64,000 nucleotides of DNA from M3007 sp031398055 (GTDB lineage Bacteria > Bacteroidota > Bacteroidia > Chitinophagales > Saprospiraceae). The notes below the pieces were generated by a model that saw nothing but the letters and a program-made list of their open reading frames with translations, did not search any database and had not been told where the DNA came from. Shown here one piece after another: positions 51,701 to 61,046 of the stretch. The stretch's first letter is position 1. Every line of letters starts with the position of its first letter. Where the stretch lies: the NCBI GenBank assembly GCA_031398055.1, contig JANNMS010000216.1, positions 47,666 to 111,665 on the forward strand, given 5' to 3'. The translations under genes were made by a program, and so were the position numbers.

Positions 51701-54700
51701 AATAATGGCTTGATAAACCAAATGTTTTCTGTTGGCCAAAATGCTGTAATTTTTACAGCAAAAGATGTTTGTGCCAATCAAAGTACGTTCACTTTTAACT
51801 TTGAATTGGAAGATGCCACGCCGCCTATCCCGTTTTGTAATAATGCCGTTTCAACTTCTGTAAATTTAGCAGGAACGGTAACAATTGATTCTTCTAAAAT
51901 TGATAATGGAAGTTCGGATAACTGTGCTATCAAAACAATGACTGTTTCACCAAATACATTTGATTGCGATGATGCTGACGGCGTTACCAAACACGTTGTC
52001 CGTTTAACAGTTGCTGACCATGCCGGAAATACGGCGGCTTGCGAAACAGAAGTTGTTGTATTTGATTATGTATCGCCAGTTATCACTGCTTGTCCTGCAG
52101 ATGTTACGATTCTTTGTTCTGCGGATAGAAGTGTGGTTGCATTGGGAAATGCAACTGCAACCGATAATTGCAATAACACATTGGTTATTTCATTTTCAGA
52201 CGCAGCCCCGGTTTATGGGACAGGTTTTGCAACGATTATCAGAACTTTTACAGCAACCGATGGCAATAACAACACGTCAACGTGTGAACAAACGATTCGT
52301 TTGACGGATATAATCGCTCCGACGATTTCGGCTATGCCGGTCAATTTGACATTGGGTTGCCCATCGGATGTACCTTCTTTGCCAGTAATTACGGCTTCTG
52401 ACAATTGTGATCCAGTTCCGTCTCTCACCCGGACAATTGCAACAACACAAAGTACCAATAAAAAACTTTGTGCCTTTTATACTTTTGTAACCACAAGAAC
52501 TTGGACAGCAGAAGATGCTTATCATAATAAATTAGTCCACACACAAACTATCACAGTTAAAGACACGATAAAACCTGCAATTACTGGTTTGTTGGACACA
52601 TTTGTATTTGCATCGGCAAGTTTTCCGGCCAATAATTCTTGTACAGTTCCAGTTAATTTTAATATCAATGATTATATCACCGATTGTGCACACGATACGA
52701 ATTTGGTTGTAAATGTTTCTGGCGCACCGTTCGGCCTCGGCACTCGAAATATCAGTGGCAATTACGCTATCGGCAATTACAAAATCATTTTTGCAGTTTC
52801 TGACCCTTGTGGAAATACAAAAATTGATACGACTGTATTTAAAGTAATTGACAATAGTTCGCCTGTGGCAGTTTGCAAAGACAATGTCGTTGTGGCTTTG
52901 GGAACGCAGGGCACGGCAACTTTGTCAACAGCAGCTATCAATAATAACAGCACGGATAATTGCAGCATCCCAAATAACGGTTATGCACTTTCAAAATCAA
53001 GTTTTGATTGTGGAGATTTGGGTATCAATTCAATTACATTGACGGTTACCGATATTTATGGCAATTCAAATGCTTGTTCTGTTGATATAACTATCGAAGC
53101 GGGAACGGCTGCTGTTTTTAATTTAACAACTTCCACCACGCCAACATCCTATTTTGGATTGAACAACGGCACGGCGGGCGTCACCGCGACGGGCGGTTCT
53201 GGCAATTTCACTTATTCTTGGCACAACAACGCCACGACCGCGAACATCACCGGTTTGGCTGCCGGGCCGTATTTTGTAACCGTAACTGATACCGGAAATG
53301 GTTGCACGCGCACCGCTTCGGTCACGGTTTTGGATGGGCCAAAAATCACGTTTACGGCTGGAACGGTTTCCGGTGCGCAAGGCACGATGGCTTTGGTTCC
53401 GGTGACTGCCGACCAATTTAATAACCTTTTTTCATTCCAATTTTCAGCGCACGTTGATTTGCCAAACATCGCGCAAGTCCTTGCAATTGAGGATGTTAAC
53501 CCTGCTTTGGATGTGCCGAACGTGTTGGATTTTGTCTCCAATATTATTGGAAATGACATCGGGATTATCTGGGCAACGGCAACCGGCCAGCCATTGACTT
53601 TGCCGCCGGGCAGTGTTTTATTTAAAATAAAAGTCATGTTGGTCGGCGGTTCAAACTCAATGACTCCAGTGACTTTGAACGACACGCCGGTGGATTTGGA
53701 CGTTTTTCAATCTTTAAATGGCACGTCAGTTCAAGTCCCGGTTGATTTGGTGAACGGCAAAATTTTGATAAACAGCGGCACGACTGATGTGGAAATCGGC
53801 GGCCTCGTCCACACTTGGATAAACCCGGAAGTTGCGACGAGCACCGAAAAACCGGTGGCAAATGTGGACGTTGAATTGACCGGAACTCAATTTGCTTCGA
53901 TGACAACGCAGGCAAATGGTTTGTACAATTTTACCATTTTGAGTGGCGACAACTCGACGGTCGATTGTTCAAAATCAACCGCCGGAAATAATGGAATCAC
54001 AGCGGGCGACTTGCTTCGGATTGTCAACCAAATTTTCGGAATCACGATGCCAAGTCCCTATCAATGGGTCGCTGCCGATGTCAACAACGACGGCAAAGTG
54101 ACGCTCGCGGATTATGTGATTATCCAACGTTTGGCTTTGGGCACGGATCAACATTTGTTCAATTCGCCGGACTGGAAATTCATCCCAGAATCTTATGTTT
54201 TTGGAAATCCCCCAATTTCGCAGGCCGTTCCGACGCCGTACCCAACTACAATTTCGCACAATCCTGCTTTGCAAGATTTTTTGACGGACAATTTTGTGGC
54301 CGTTCGGATGGGCGATGTCAATGGAAATACGCCCGTGACGATTGCCGGCGGCACGGACGACCGATATGATGGCTCGGAAAAATTCATTTTCAAAATTGAC
54401 GACCGCGCTTTCAAATCAGGTGAAACCTTGACCGTACCGTTCCGGGCGAAAGATTTTTCGGACAAAAAAGCATATCAAATGACCATCGTTTTCGACCCAA
54501 AAACATTGGCTTTTGAAAATGTGGAAATGGGCGCACTGCCCAATTTGACGGAGCAAAACTTTGGTTTTTCCCGCCTCTCGGATGGGTATTTGTCCACAGT
54601 TTGGGTAAATCGCGATGCCGTTTCGATGGCTGAAAACGAGGTTTTGTTTACTTTGACTTTCAAAACTTTGGCCGAAAAATCTTCCTTGACCAGCGTTTTG

Positions 54701-55069
54701 CGCCCCGGTTCGGAAGTGACCCGCGCCGAAGCCTACGACGGCAGGGAAAAAACCCAAAAAATTGATTTTGAATACATTTTGCCAGTTGGCGGCAGCAGTC
54801 AAGTTGCCAATTTTGAGTTGTATCAAAACCAGCCAAACCCATTCAGTCAATTTACAGATGTCAATTTCCGTTTGCTGGAAGCCGAAAATGCGACGATTCG
54901 CATCTCAAATGTGGCCGGACAAGTGGTCAAAACGATTGACAGAAATTTTGAAAAAGGATTGAATACTGTTCGGATTTTGCGCAGCGAATTGGGTCAATCG
55001 GGTGTTTTTTGGCTCGAATTGTCCACGCCGACACAGCGCGGACAGGTGAAAATGATTTTGATAGATTAA
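48782..55069 (+). CDS. Giant T9SS type A protein with HYR repeats, cohesin-like domains and a dockerin
   Basis: A 2095-residue secreted protein. The ATG at 48782 begins a clear signal peptide (MNRFSLALRLLPVLVGLLSF..LKAQ). About a dozen HYR or HYR-like Ig domains fill residues ~120-1440, each with the 'C P...DNC' pattern. A SprB repeat lies at about 1440-1515, a cohesin-like domain at about 1519-1663 (LFSFQFSAHVDLPNIAQVLAIEDV), a CnaB/SdrD-like unit near 1676-1726, then a type I dockerin (about 1731-1790). In the dockerin, ADVNNDGKVTLADYVIIQRLAL is a full calcium loop and ITAGDLLRIVNQIFG the degenerate partner. A second cohesin-like domain (about 1865-2003) and a type A sorting domain (about 2008-2095, NQPNPFSQFTDVNF) follow. 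It is probably a surface filament or adhesin. Confidence 0.85.
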   Translation: MNRFSLALRLLPVLVGLLSFATMGSLKAQDCTISLNPNCPLTIELELGTSSGIATLEQANATGSLCLGVTPIACVLYFADDLSFVGASTFIDFDCSDVGSVHIIYVRAEDGDPAHTSAPLAIAVTVVDVDPPTFTTCPVPPSVLTANLTMPCRRILNADIDAVASDNGQSCLTTSWTITNSLGSATQSGTGLSVPSGTTLFLGVNTIKFTATDAGNFTTECFATVEVRDNNAPTLTCPIADVEFDSDPLICGHIALASDLDLVIDATETSDNCTSSADLISSLEKIIGSGNFMGDQTPGNAVGHQFPVGTSTMVRYRVTDNAGRTRVCTFHVNVTDKTNPVFDIPATVSGTLDEGFCNSKINLTVPAGKLTDNCTASNLIDLTMKVEWTTDPSDPIYNLPAGTVYDPLKLQFFPLGISKVTFTATDGNANATDFLVTVEILDDEAPIFLNNVPNFGSNGCNNTTVVLNNLPGNCFGLYSWHRPNIFTNDLFECPDLLEVDAIFETFSNPAVAQSVPTYEPFGILQGYRLNPANYSNVVNPTATFPIGETIITYTASDAALPNSNVATCSFKVVVKDTETPTLTCPPSQNISTICTNAQVPNYLAYVNIADNCPNSVTLTQSPVATTTLGTLLGTPMVGDQFTVTVTAKDLSNNTGTCTFEVMIDDDGDAPILTPLASLESKCGFINVPSPTATLPCAPPNSQTIYGSTSGSTVPGSNPPIYVFQPGSYNVLWSYSYGNGNVATQNQSILVYPDTFPAVAKCKAFVTIPLQADGDTIVKPALIDNGSFDDTGCNSPLTFSIIGQTLYNCSDLKDTTEITLHVKDNKNNISTCKTKIDVYDNTPPVFANTPNSLVNIEACSAIPAIAAVTATDKCTTTALTYHADTIVQSNIIACQKFNFDIVRTWTAKDTFNNTATFTQTIKVRDTKAPSFSNSPNNLVFETGPNAATCQDLVNFNIRSSITDCATGVDLTVTPNNGLINQMFSVGQNAVIFTAKDVCANQSTFTFNFELEDATPPIPFCNNAVSTSVNLAGTVTIDSSKIDNGSSDNCAIKTMTVSPNTFDCDDADGVTKHVVRLTVADHAGNTAACETEVVVFDYVSPVITACPADVTILCSADRSVVALGNATATDNCNNTLVISFSDAAPVYGTGFATIIRTFTATDGNNNTSTCEQTIRLTDIIAPTISAMPVNLTLGCPSDVPSLPVITASDNCDPVPSLTRTIATTQSTNKKLCAFYTFVTTRTWTAEDAYHNKLVHTQTITVKDTIKPAITGLLDTFVFASASFPANNSCTVPVNFNINDYITDCAHDTNLVVNVSGAPFGLGTRNISGNYAIGNYKIIFAVSDPCGNTKIDTTVFKVIDNSSPVAVCKDNVVVALGTQGTATLSTAAINNNSTDNCSIPNNGYALSKSSFDCGDLGINSITLTVTDIYGNSNACSVDITIEAGTAAVFNLTTSTTPTSYFGLNNGTAGVTATGGSGNFTYSWHNNATTANITGLAAGPYFVTVTDTGNGCTRTASVTVLDGPKITFTAGTVSGAQGTMALVPVTADQFNNLFSFQFSAHVDLPNIAQVLAIEDVNPALDVPNVLDFVSNIIGNDIGIIWATATGQPLTLPPGSVLFKIKVMLVGGSNSMTPVTLNDTPVDLDVFQSLNGTSVQVPVDLVNGKILINSGTTDVEIGGLVHTWINPEVATSTEKPVANVDVELTGTQFASMTTQANGLYNFTILSGDNSTVDCSKSTAGNNGITAGDLLRIVNQIFGITMPSPYQWVAADVNNDGKVTLADYVIIQRLALGTDQHLFNSPDWKFIPESYVFGNPPISQAVPTPYPTTISHNPALQDFLTDNFVAVRMGDVNGNTPVTIAGGTDDRYDGSEKFIFKIDDRAFKSGETLTVPFRAKDFSDKKAYQMTIVFDPKTLAFENVEMGALPNLTEQNFGFSRLSDGYLSTVWVNRDAVSMAENEVLFTLTFKTLAEKSSLTSVLRPGSEVTRAEAYDGREKTQKIDFEYILPVGGSSQVANFELYQNQPNPFSQFTDVNFRLLEAENATIRISNVAGQVVKTIDRNFEKGLNTVRILRSELGQSGVFWLELSTPTQRGQVKMILID

Positions 55070-55077
55070 GAAAATAG

Positions 55078-55119
55078 GTGGGTTTCGGTGGCGTTCGCGT
55101 TGCCGAAACCCACTTTTTT
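55078..55119 (+). terminator. Terminator after the giant HYR/dockerin gene
   Basis: GTGGGTTTCGG (55078-55088) pairs with CCGAAACCCAC (55103-55113), followed by six T. It separates this gene from the next cluster, which therefore needs its own promoter. Confidence 0.9.
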
Positions 55120-55253
55120 GATAAAAAAAATGTAGGTGGTAGGCAATTGCAGTGTTTTGGATGTTTTGAATTTTTGAAATTTACCACGTTTTTATGCTGT
55201 AATTTTCTGTCCATTTGCCCACCGATTACTAAAAATCAAGGAATTCTAATACC

Positions 55254-58200
55254 ATGAGGTTAACGCTTCTCGCTTTGGTAATTTGCCTGATTGGTTTTTC
55301 CAATTCGCAATTATTTGCCCAACCGCCGGTTATCATTTCCATTGACACCGCGTCTTTGGATTGTCAGGCGACGGGCAGTTTTTCCATCCCAATTCGTGTC
55401 AAAAATTTCACGAACGTGGGGTCTTTTCAATTTTCAATTCAATTTGACAACACCAAATTGAGCAATTTGAAGGTTGGAAAATTGCACCTGCCATTTTCAA
55501 TCGGCAATCCAGATGTGCAATTCGATACCACCAATTTTATCGGAAATGGTCAATTTACCATGACTTTTACCCAATTTGGTGGCCTCACTGTGCCCGATGA
55601 TTCTGTGGTTTTGGACTTGACTTTCAATTATCTCGGCGGTGGTTTTGCCAGCGTAGCGATTATCGAAAGTGGCCCTGCGCCCGCCGGTTTTGAAGTCACC
55701 GACCCGAACGGGAACCCAGTACTTTCGGATGCCGTGCCAGGTGGTTTTACGCCCGACGACACCGAAAACCCCGTGATTTCTTGCCCCGCGAATGTTTTGC
55801 TCGAATCCAATTCGCCGGTGACGGTTTCAAATATCCCAGCCACGTTTTCGGACAATTGCGGCACGCCGACCGTCGGCTGGACATCTTCCGGCACGACGAC
55901 TTTCAATTTTCCAAATGACCCGGACGCGAGCGGTGCAAATTTTAATCCCGGCGGTGTTTCTACCGTCATTTACAGTGCCACCGATGTGGGTGGAAATGTT
56001 GCAACTTGTTCTTTTTCAATAAATATCGAGACCATCGGCACGGACACTTTGACCGTGATTTTAGACAAATTGACTTTAAATTGCAATGACGCATCGGCCA
56101 TAATTCCGGTGAGTTCTTTGCATTTTGATTCGATTGGCTCGCTCCAATTTTCTGTTTTTTGGGATAAAAACCTGTTGAAATTTGACTCGGTCAGTGGTTT
56201 TCAGCCGCAGTTGGGTTTGGACAACACCAATAATTTTAATACCCTTTTTACCTTGTCCGATGGGCGTTTGGGTTTTCAATGGACGAGCGCGGATTTGTAC
56301 GGCACGACGCTCGTGCCATTTAATAATGTGCTTTTTGAAATCTATTTTACCGTTTTGGGAAGCATCGGTTCGATGGCGGCTTTGCAATTTGGCGGCACGC
56401 CGATAGTCCAAGAAGGTTATTCGAGTGCCACGTTGCCAGCCGAGGAAGTTCCGGTGAAATATTTGCCCGGTTCTGTGAAAATCACGGACGCGACCGCGCC
56501 AAAAATTACCTGTCCGCCATCCACCACCGTTTCTACTCAAATTGGTCAGAACTCGGTGAATGTCAACGGTTTAACGGCCACCGCGACCGACGATTGCGAT
56601 GCGACGCCGACCCTCACTTTTGTGCGGTCGGGCGCAACTTTGGGCAGCGGGACTGGCAGCGCGGACGGCATTTATTTTGTCGGAAAAACGGATATCACGT
56701 TCACCGCGACCGACGATTCGGGCAACAAATCTATCTGCACGATGTCCGTCATCGTCAACCAAACGACTTTGGACACGGTGACTTTTGCGATTGACACGCT
56801 GGATAATTTGTGTTTTAAAATTGGCGACACGATTGAAATTCCGCTGCGAGTTTATAATTTTCAAGAAATTTTCGGGGCGCAATTCAATGTTGCATGGGAT
56901 GAAAACCAATTGAGTTTGCTCGGTTTGACCAATATTTTTCCCGGAATGACACCGCAAAATGGCTTGCCGGGTTTGGTTTGGGCAGATACTTCGAATGGTT
57001 TGTTCAAATATTTCAGTGCCTCTCCGAGTTGGCCGGACATTCCGGACGGCGGTGTTTTTTTCAATTTGAAATTTCGGGTTGAAAAATATCCAGCCTCGGT
57101 CACGCTGCTGATGTTGCCAAATGACGTGGTGAATTCGTCTTTTCAATCCGTCCCGGTGGCTGGAATCAATGGTTTTTACAAATCGGAAGACCTCGTGCCG
57201 CCAGTGGTAATTTGCCCGGCAAATGTTACGGCCAACGCGGTGACGAACGAATGTTCGGCCAACGTGCTGCTGCCCGTTCCGACAATCAGCGATGATTGTT
57301 CGGGTTTAAAAACGCTTTCTTCCTCACATCCGTCCATCAATTATTCATCGGGAATTACCACTGTAATTTATACGGTGATTGATAATTCAAACAATCAAGC
57401 CACGTGTTCTTTTACTGTTACAGTAATTGATGCCGTTGCGCCGCAATATTTTAATTGTCCAAAAGACACGGTAGTTTATTCTCCGTTCAATGCTTGCGAA
57501 AAAGCAGTTTTTTGGAAAGAACCAAATTTGGTGGATGGTTGTGGGAATACTACTTTTTTAGTTGATTCAGCCAACTACCAATCCGGCACGGCTTTTCCGG
57601 TTGGTGAAATTATCATTTCTTATTTGGGTACGGATATTACCAATTTGTCGGCAACGTGTAGTTTTAAGATTACAGTTGTTGATTCCGTACCGCCTGCTTT
57701 GACTTGCCCGCCGCCGTCGGATACCGTTTTTGTTTCGAACGGCAATTGCGATTATATTTTCAAAGCCGATACTTTGACTGCATTCGATGCCTGCGATTTG
57801 TTTATAAATATTATGGCGAATGTGGCAAACGGCACACTGCTTCCGATTGGAAAAAATTCGGTAACCTACACAGCCACAGACAATTACGGCAATAAAACCA
57901 AATGCCAACAGGACATTTTTGTGTTGGATGCGAACGCCCCGAAATTGATAAACTGTCCGCCGAGCGATACTGTAATTGTTACATCTTTTGACGTGACCTT
58001 GGGTTGTGGGACGACCGCAACTTGGACGCAGCCGGGCGTTTCGAATATTTGTTTGGGTGCAAATGTGAACATCACTTCGAGCCATTTTCCGGGCGCGTTT
58101 TTTGGTCTCGGTTCGACCGAGGTAAAATATTTGGCTCAAAATGGCACGGGAAAAGACTCCTGCAGTTTTACGATTTTGGTGGAAGACAAAGAATTTCCAA

Positions 58201-60017
58201 AATTTGACAACTCGTTTTTCCCGATAAATAAGGTGATCAATTTGCCTGCTGGAAAATGCGATACCGTTTTACATTGGAACGCGCCGATTGGTTTGGATTT
58301 GTGCGGCGTGGACACGGTTTTTTCAAACATCAAATCGGGTTCAAAATTTCCCCTCGGCGGACACACCATAATATATACCGTGGTGGATGAAAGTGGAAAT
58401 TCGGCAACGCGGTCATTTTCAATTACGATAAATGACGTGACGAAACCGAAAATTTCAAATTGCCCGCCGACCCAAACCGTCAATGCCGCTGGAAATTGCC
58501 AAGCGATTGTTACTTGGCCAACTGTTACGGCAACCGATGATTGCGGGACGGTTTCTTTGCTTCCGCAAAATTTGCTTTCCGGTGATACTTTCGAGGTCGG
58601 CACGCACGATTTGCAGATTTTTGCAATCGACGAAAGTCAAAATATTGATACTTGCAGTTTTAAAATTACGGTAATTGGCGTTGGAAATCCAGATTTGGAA
58701 TGTCCCCCGAACCAGATTTTTACCTGCACCGCGCCGAACGTATCGTGGTTGACTCCGGTGGCTTCGGGTTTTTGCTCGGCGGTGACTTTGGATTCGACGC
58801 ACGTTTTTGGCAATTTTCAATTGGGTGCGACGACCGTAAAATTTACTGCGAAAGATGTCAACAACAACGAAGCGACCTGCGAATTTTTGATTACGGTATC
58901 TGACAATGTTGCGCCGGCCATCGTTTGCCCGGGAAATATTGAAATCAGTTTGGGCGGTGCAGAAATTTCCGACCCGTCCAATTTCATTTCTTCCGCCGTG
59001 CCAAATGGTGGTTGCGACGCGGTGGCTTTGGCTTTCGGCCAACCTGCTGCGACCGACAATTGTACAAATGTAATTGTCGTGCAAACTTCCGGTTTGGCTG
59101 CCGGCAGTGCGTTTTCGGAAAGCACACAAACGATGGCTTACAAAGCGACTGATGCTTCTGGAAATACTTCGACTTGTGAATTTTCCATAAAAATCACTGG
59201 TTTGCCGACGCTGACCGCCACTGTTGACCCGGCGGTGGGCTGCGAAAACGACATGGTAATTTTGAGTGTGGATTCGATTCCGGGCGCGACGTACACTTGG
59301 TCAGGGCCGCAACAGAATTACCCGAACACGTCGACCATCACGATTTTCAGTTTGAGTACCGGAAACGCAGGGATTTACACCGTTTTTGCAAAAATAAATG
59401 GTTGCAACACGGCTGCCATTTCGACGGTGGTCACGCTCGTGCCGAATCCGGATGCCAACGACGACCTTGGAATCAAGATAAAAGCAGGTGAGTCGCTGGC
59501 AAATATTGATGTTTTGGGAAATGACTCGATCGACTCTGCAGATGCGTCGGTGACTTTGGTTGCTCCTGTCAACGGAGTGACCCTGAACAGCGACAATACT
59601 TTCTCGTTTTCCGGCACTGAAAATCCCGGCGACATCAGTTTTCTGTACCAATTGTGCTCGAAAACCTGCCCGGACAAATGTGATATGGCACAAGTGACCA
59701 TCACGATCCAAGACACGCGCTGCTTGTTCATCCCGAACATCATCACGCCAAACGGCGACGGCATCAATGACGATTTTTACATCCCCTGCCTCGATACCGA
59801 TGAATACCAGAACAACTCCATTGTGATTTATAATCAATGGGGTACCAAAGTTTACGAGGCAGCCCCGTACAAAAACGGAACGGTAACCGGCTGGAAAGGC
59901 ACTCTGGATGGCACACCAGGCCGAGACCTGCCCGACGGCGTTTATTATTATATTTTCAAAACTTCCAACTCCGGTAATGCCGAGGTGAAGAAGGGTTTTA
60001 TTGAAATTCTAAGATAA
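55254..60017 (+). CDS. T9SS type B adhesin with three cohesin-like and ten HYR domains
   Basis: A 1587-residue secreted protein. The signal peptide ends near QLFAQ (about 23). Cohesin-like domains lie at about 25-165 (VGSFQFSIQFDNTKLSNL), 263-411 (IGSLQFSVFWDKNLLKF) and 505-645 (IFGAQFNVAWDENQLSLLGL). About ten HYR domains fill the space between and after them, to ~1310. Ig-like and cadherin-like tandem units (VDVLGNDS-type) follow. The final ~95 residues (about 1492-1587) are the gliding-motility-associated type B sorting domain: FIPNIITPNGDGINDDFYI, VIYNQWGTKVYE and PDGVYYYIFKT...KGFIEIL. Type B cargo typically needs a partner PorP/SprF protein; that gene follows after 69 bp. Likely a surface adhesin or gliding filament. 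Confidence 0.9.
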   Translation: MRLTLLALVICLIGFSNSQLFAQPPVIISIDTASLDCQATGSFSIPIRVKNFTNVGSFQFSIQFDNTKLSNLKVGKLHLPFSIGNPDVQFDTTNFIGNGQFTMTFTQFGGLTVPDDSVVLDLTFNYLGGGFASVAIIESGPAPAGFEVTDPNGNPVLSDAVPGGFTPDDTENPVISCPANVLLESNSPVTVSNIPATFSDNCGTPTVGWTSSGTTTFNFPNDPDASGANFNPGGVSTVIYSATDVGGNVATCSFSINIETIGTDTLTVILDKLTLNCNDASAIIPVSSLHFDSIGSLQFSVFWDKNLLKFDSVSGFQPQLGLDNTNNFNTLFTLSDGRLGFQWTSADLYGTTLVPFNNVLFEIYFTVLGSIGSMAALQFGGTPIVQEGYSSATLPAEEVPVKYLPGSVKITDATAPKITCPPSTTVSTQIGQNSVNVNGLTATATDDCDATPTLTFVRSGATLGSGTGSADGIYFVGKTDITFTATDDSGNKSICTMSVIVNQTTLDTVTFAIDTLDNLCFKIGDTIEIPLRVYNFQEIFGAQFNVAWDENQLSLLGLTNIFPGMTPQNGLPGLVWADTSNGLFKYFSASPSWPDIPDGGVFFNLKFRVEKYPASVTLLMLPNDVVNSSFQSVPVAGINGFYKSEDLVPPVVICPANVTANAVTNECSANVLLPVPTISDDCSGLKTLSSSHPSINYSSGITTVIYTVIDNSNNQATCSFTVTVIDAVAPQYFNCPKDTVVYSPFNACEKAVFWKEPNLVDGCGNTTFLVDSANYQSGTAFPVGEIIISYLGTDITNLSATCSFKITVVDSVPPALTCPPPSDTVFVSNGNCDYIFKADTLTAFDACDLFINIMANVANGTLLPIGKNSVTYTATDNYGNKTKCQQDIFVLDANAPKLINCPPSDTVIVTSFDVTLGCGTTATWTQPGVSNICLGANVNITSSHFPGAFFGLGSTEVKYLAQNGTGKDSCSFTILVEDKEFPKFDNSFFPINKVINLPAGKCDTVLHWNAPIGLDLCGVDTVFSNIKSGSKFPLGGHTIIYTVVDESGNSATRSFSITINDVTKPKISNCPPTQTVNAAGNCQAIVTWPTVTATDDCGTVSLLPQNLLSGDTFEVGTHDLQIFAIDESQNIDTCSFKITVIGVGNPDLECPPNQIFTCTAPNVSWLTPVASGFCSAVTLDSTHVFGNFQLGATTVKFTAKDVNNNEATCEFLITVSDNVAPAIVCPGNIEISLGGAEISDPSNFISSAVPNGGCDAVALAFGQPAATDNCTNVIVVQTSGLAAGSAFSESTQTMAYKATDASGNTSTCEFSIKITGLPTLTATVDPAVGCENDMVILSVDSIPGATYTWSGPQQNYPNTSTITIFSLSTGNAGIYTVFAKINGCNTAAISTVVTLVPNPDANDDLGIKIKAGESLANIDVLGNDSIDSADASVTLVAPVNGVTLNSDNTFSFSGTENPGDISFLYQLCSKTCPDKCDMAQVTITIQDTRCLFIPNIITPNGDGINDDFYIPCLDTDEYQNNSIVIYNQWGTKVYEAAPYKNGTVTGWKGTLDGTPGRDLPDGVYYYIFKTSNSGNAEVKKGFIEILR

Positions 60018-60025
60018 ATCATTGT

Positions 60026-60062
60026 CCACGTTTGCGAAACTTTAAAAGTTTCGTAAACGTGG
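60026..60062 (+). repeat. Intercistronic hairpin between type B adhesin and porP/sprF
   Basis: Arms 60026-60043 and 60045-60062 (CCACGTTTGCGAAACTTT and complement) match at 17 of 18 positions. No T run follows, so it probably attenuates or stabilises rather than fully terminates. A half-site occurs at 3157-3175. Confidence 0.8.
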
Positions 60063-60086
60063 GGCAAGCATTTCAAAAAATAAATA

Positions 60087-61028
60087 ATGAAAAAAATATA
60101 CCTTTTCCTAATAGTTCTCTGTTCCGCCGCCCACCTTTTCGGCCAGCAGGAACACCAGTACACCCAATTCATGTACAACAAGTTGTTGCTCAACCCGGCA
60201 TACGCCGGCGCGCGCGGTGTGCCATTTGTCACGGCGATTTACAGAAACCAATGGCTTGGTTTTGATGGTGCGCCGACTTCGGCTTTGGCCAGTTTCAACA
60301 GCCCGTTTTTGAGCGAGCGGGTGGGGTTGGGCATTACAGTTTCTCACAAAAGCATTGGTTTACAACGCGATTTTTATGGTTCGTTTGCCTATTCGTACCG
60401 CGTGGTGGAGGCTGGCGATTTGAATATTCGCATCGGTTTGATGGGTTCGATGAAATCGGTGAGCATGCGTTTTGATAAAGCTGACCCGCTTTTGACCAAT
60501 GACCAATCGCTGGAAACTAAAAAAACCAATGAATTTTACGGAAATGTGGGTGCGGGCGTTTACGCACTTTGGCGGGAGAAATTTTTTGTGGGATTGAGCG
60601 TGCCACATATTTATTCCAACAAAATTGGTTTGAAAAACCTGCAAGCCGCGCTCGATGCCAAAGAATATCCACATGCTTACGCGATGGTTGGCGGCAGTTT
60701 TCCATTGAACGACCAGATAAATTTGTTGCCTTCGATTTTGGTAAAATATGCGGAACATGTCCCGCTCAATGCTGATTTGAATTTCAATTTTGAAATAAAA
60801 AAGAAGTTTAACTTGGGTTTGTCCTATCGTTTGGGTGGCGACGGGCCGGGCGATTCGATGGATTTGCTGGTTTTTATGCAGGCAAATTCGATGATCGGGA
60901 TTGGCGCGGCCTATGATTTTACTTTGTCTGAAATCAAAGATTATTCCACAGGTTCGGTGGAGGTTTTGTTTAAAATTGACTTGAAACAGGACAAAAACAA
61001 TATGTCGAACCCTCGATTCTTCTTTTAA
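60087..61028 (+). CDS. PorP/SprF family T9SS membrane protein
   Basis: A 313-residue outer-membrane barrel of the PorP/SprF family (type IX secretion/gliding motility). The signal peptide (MKKIYLFLIVLCSAAHLFGQ) is followed by the family signature QEHQYTQFMYNKLLLNPAYAGARG. Further conserved pieces are FVTAIYRNQWLGFDGAPTSALASFNSPF, GLGITVSHKSIGLQRDFYGSFAYSYRV and many aromatic-ended strands. SprF is needed in Flavobacterium for secretion of the type B cargo SprB, and homologues next to type B genes are thought to be dedicated partners. Here the type B adhesin is immediately upstream and the OmpA-SPOR gene 18 bp downstream. Confidence 0.93.
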   Translation: MKKIYLFLIVLCSAAHLFGQQEHQYTQFMYNKLLLNPAYAGARGVPFVTAIYRNQWLGFDGAPTSALASFNSPFLSERVGLGITVSHKSIGLQRDFYGSFAYSYRVVEAGDLNIRIGLMGSMKSVSMRFDKADPLLTNDQSLETKKTNEFYGNVGAGVYALWREKFFVGLSVPHIYSNKIGLKNLQAALDAKEYPHAYAMVGGSFPLNDQINLLPSILVKYAEHVPLNADLNFNFEIKKKFNLGLSYRLGGDGPGDSMDLLVFMQANSMIGIGAAYDFTLSEIKDYSTGSVEVLFKIDLKQDKNNMSNPRFFF

Positions 61029-61046
61029 TTTAAAAACAGAAATATC

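Noticed and set aside
58455..59129. Minus-strand frame of 224 codons in the type B adhesin
   Set aside because: Shadow of HYR repeats; low-complexity Arg/Asn composition.
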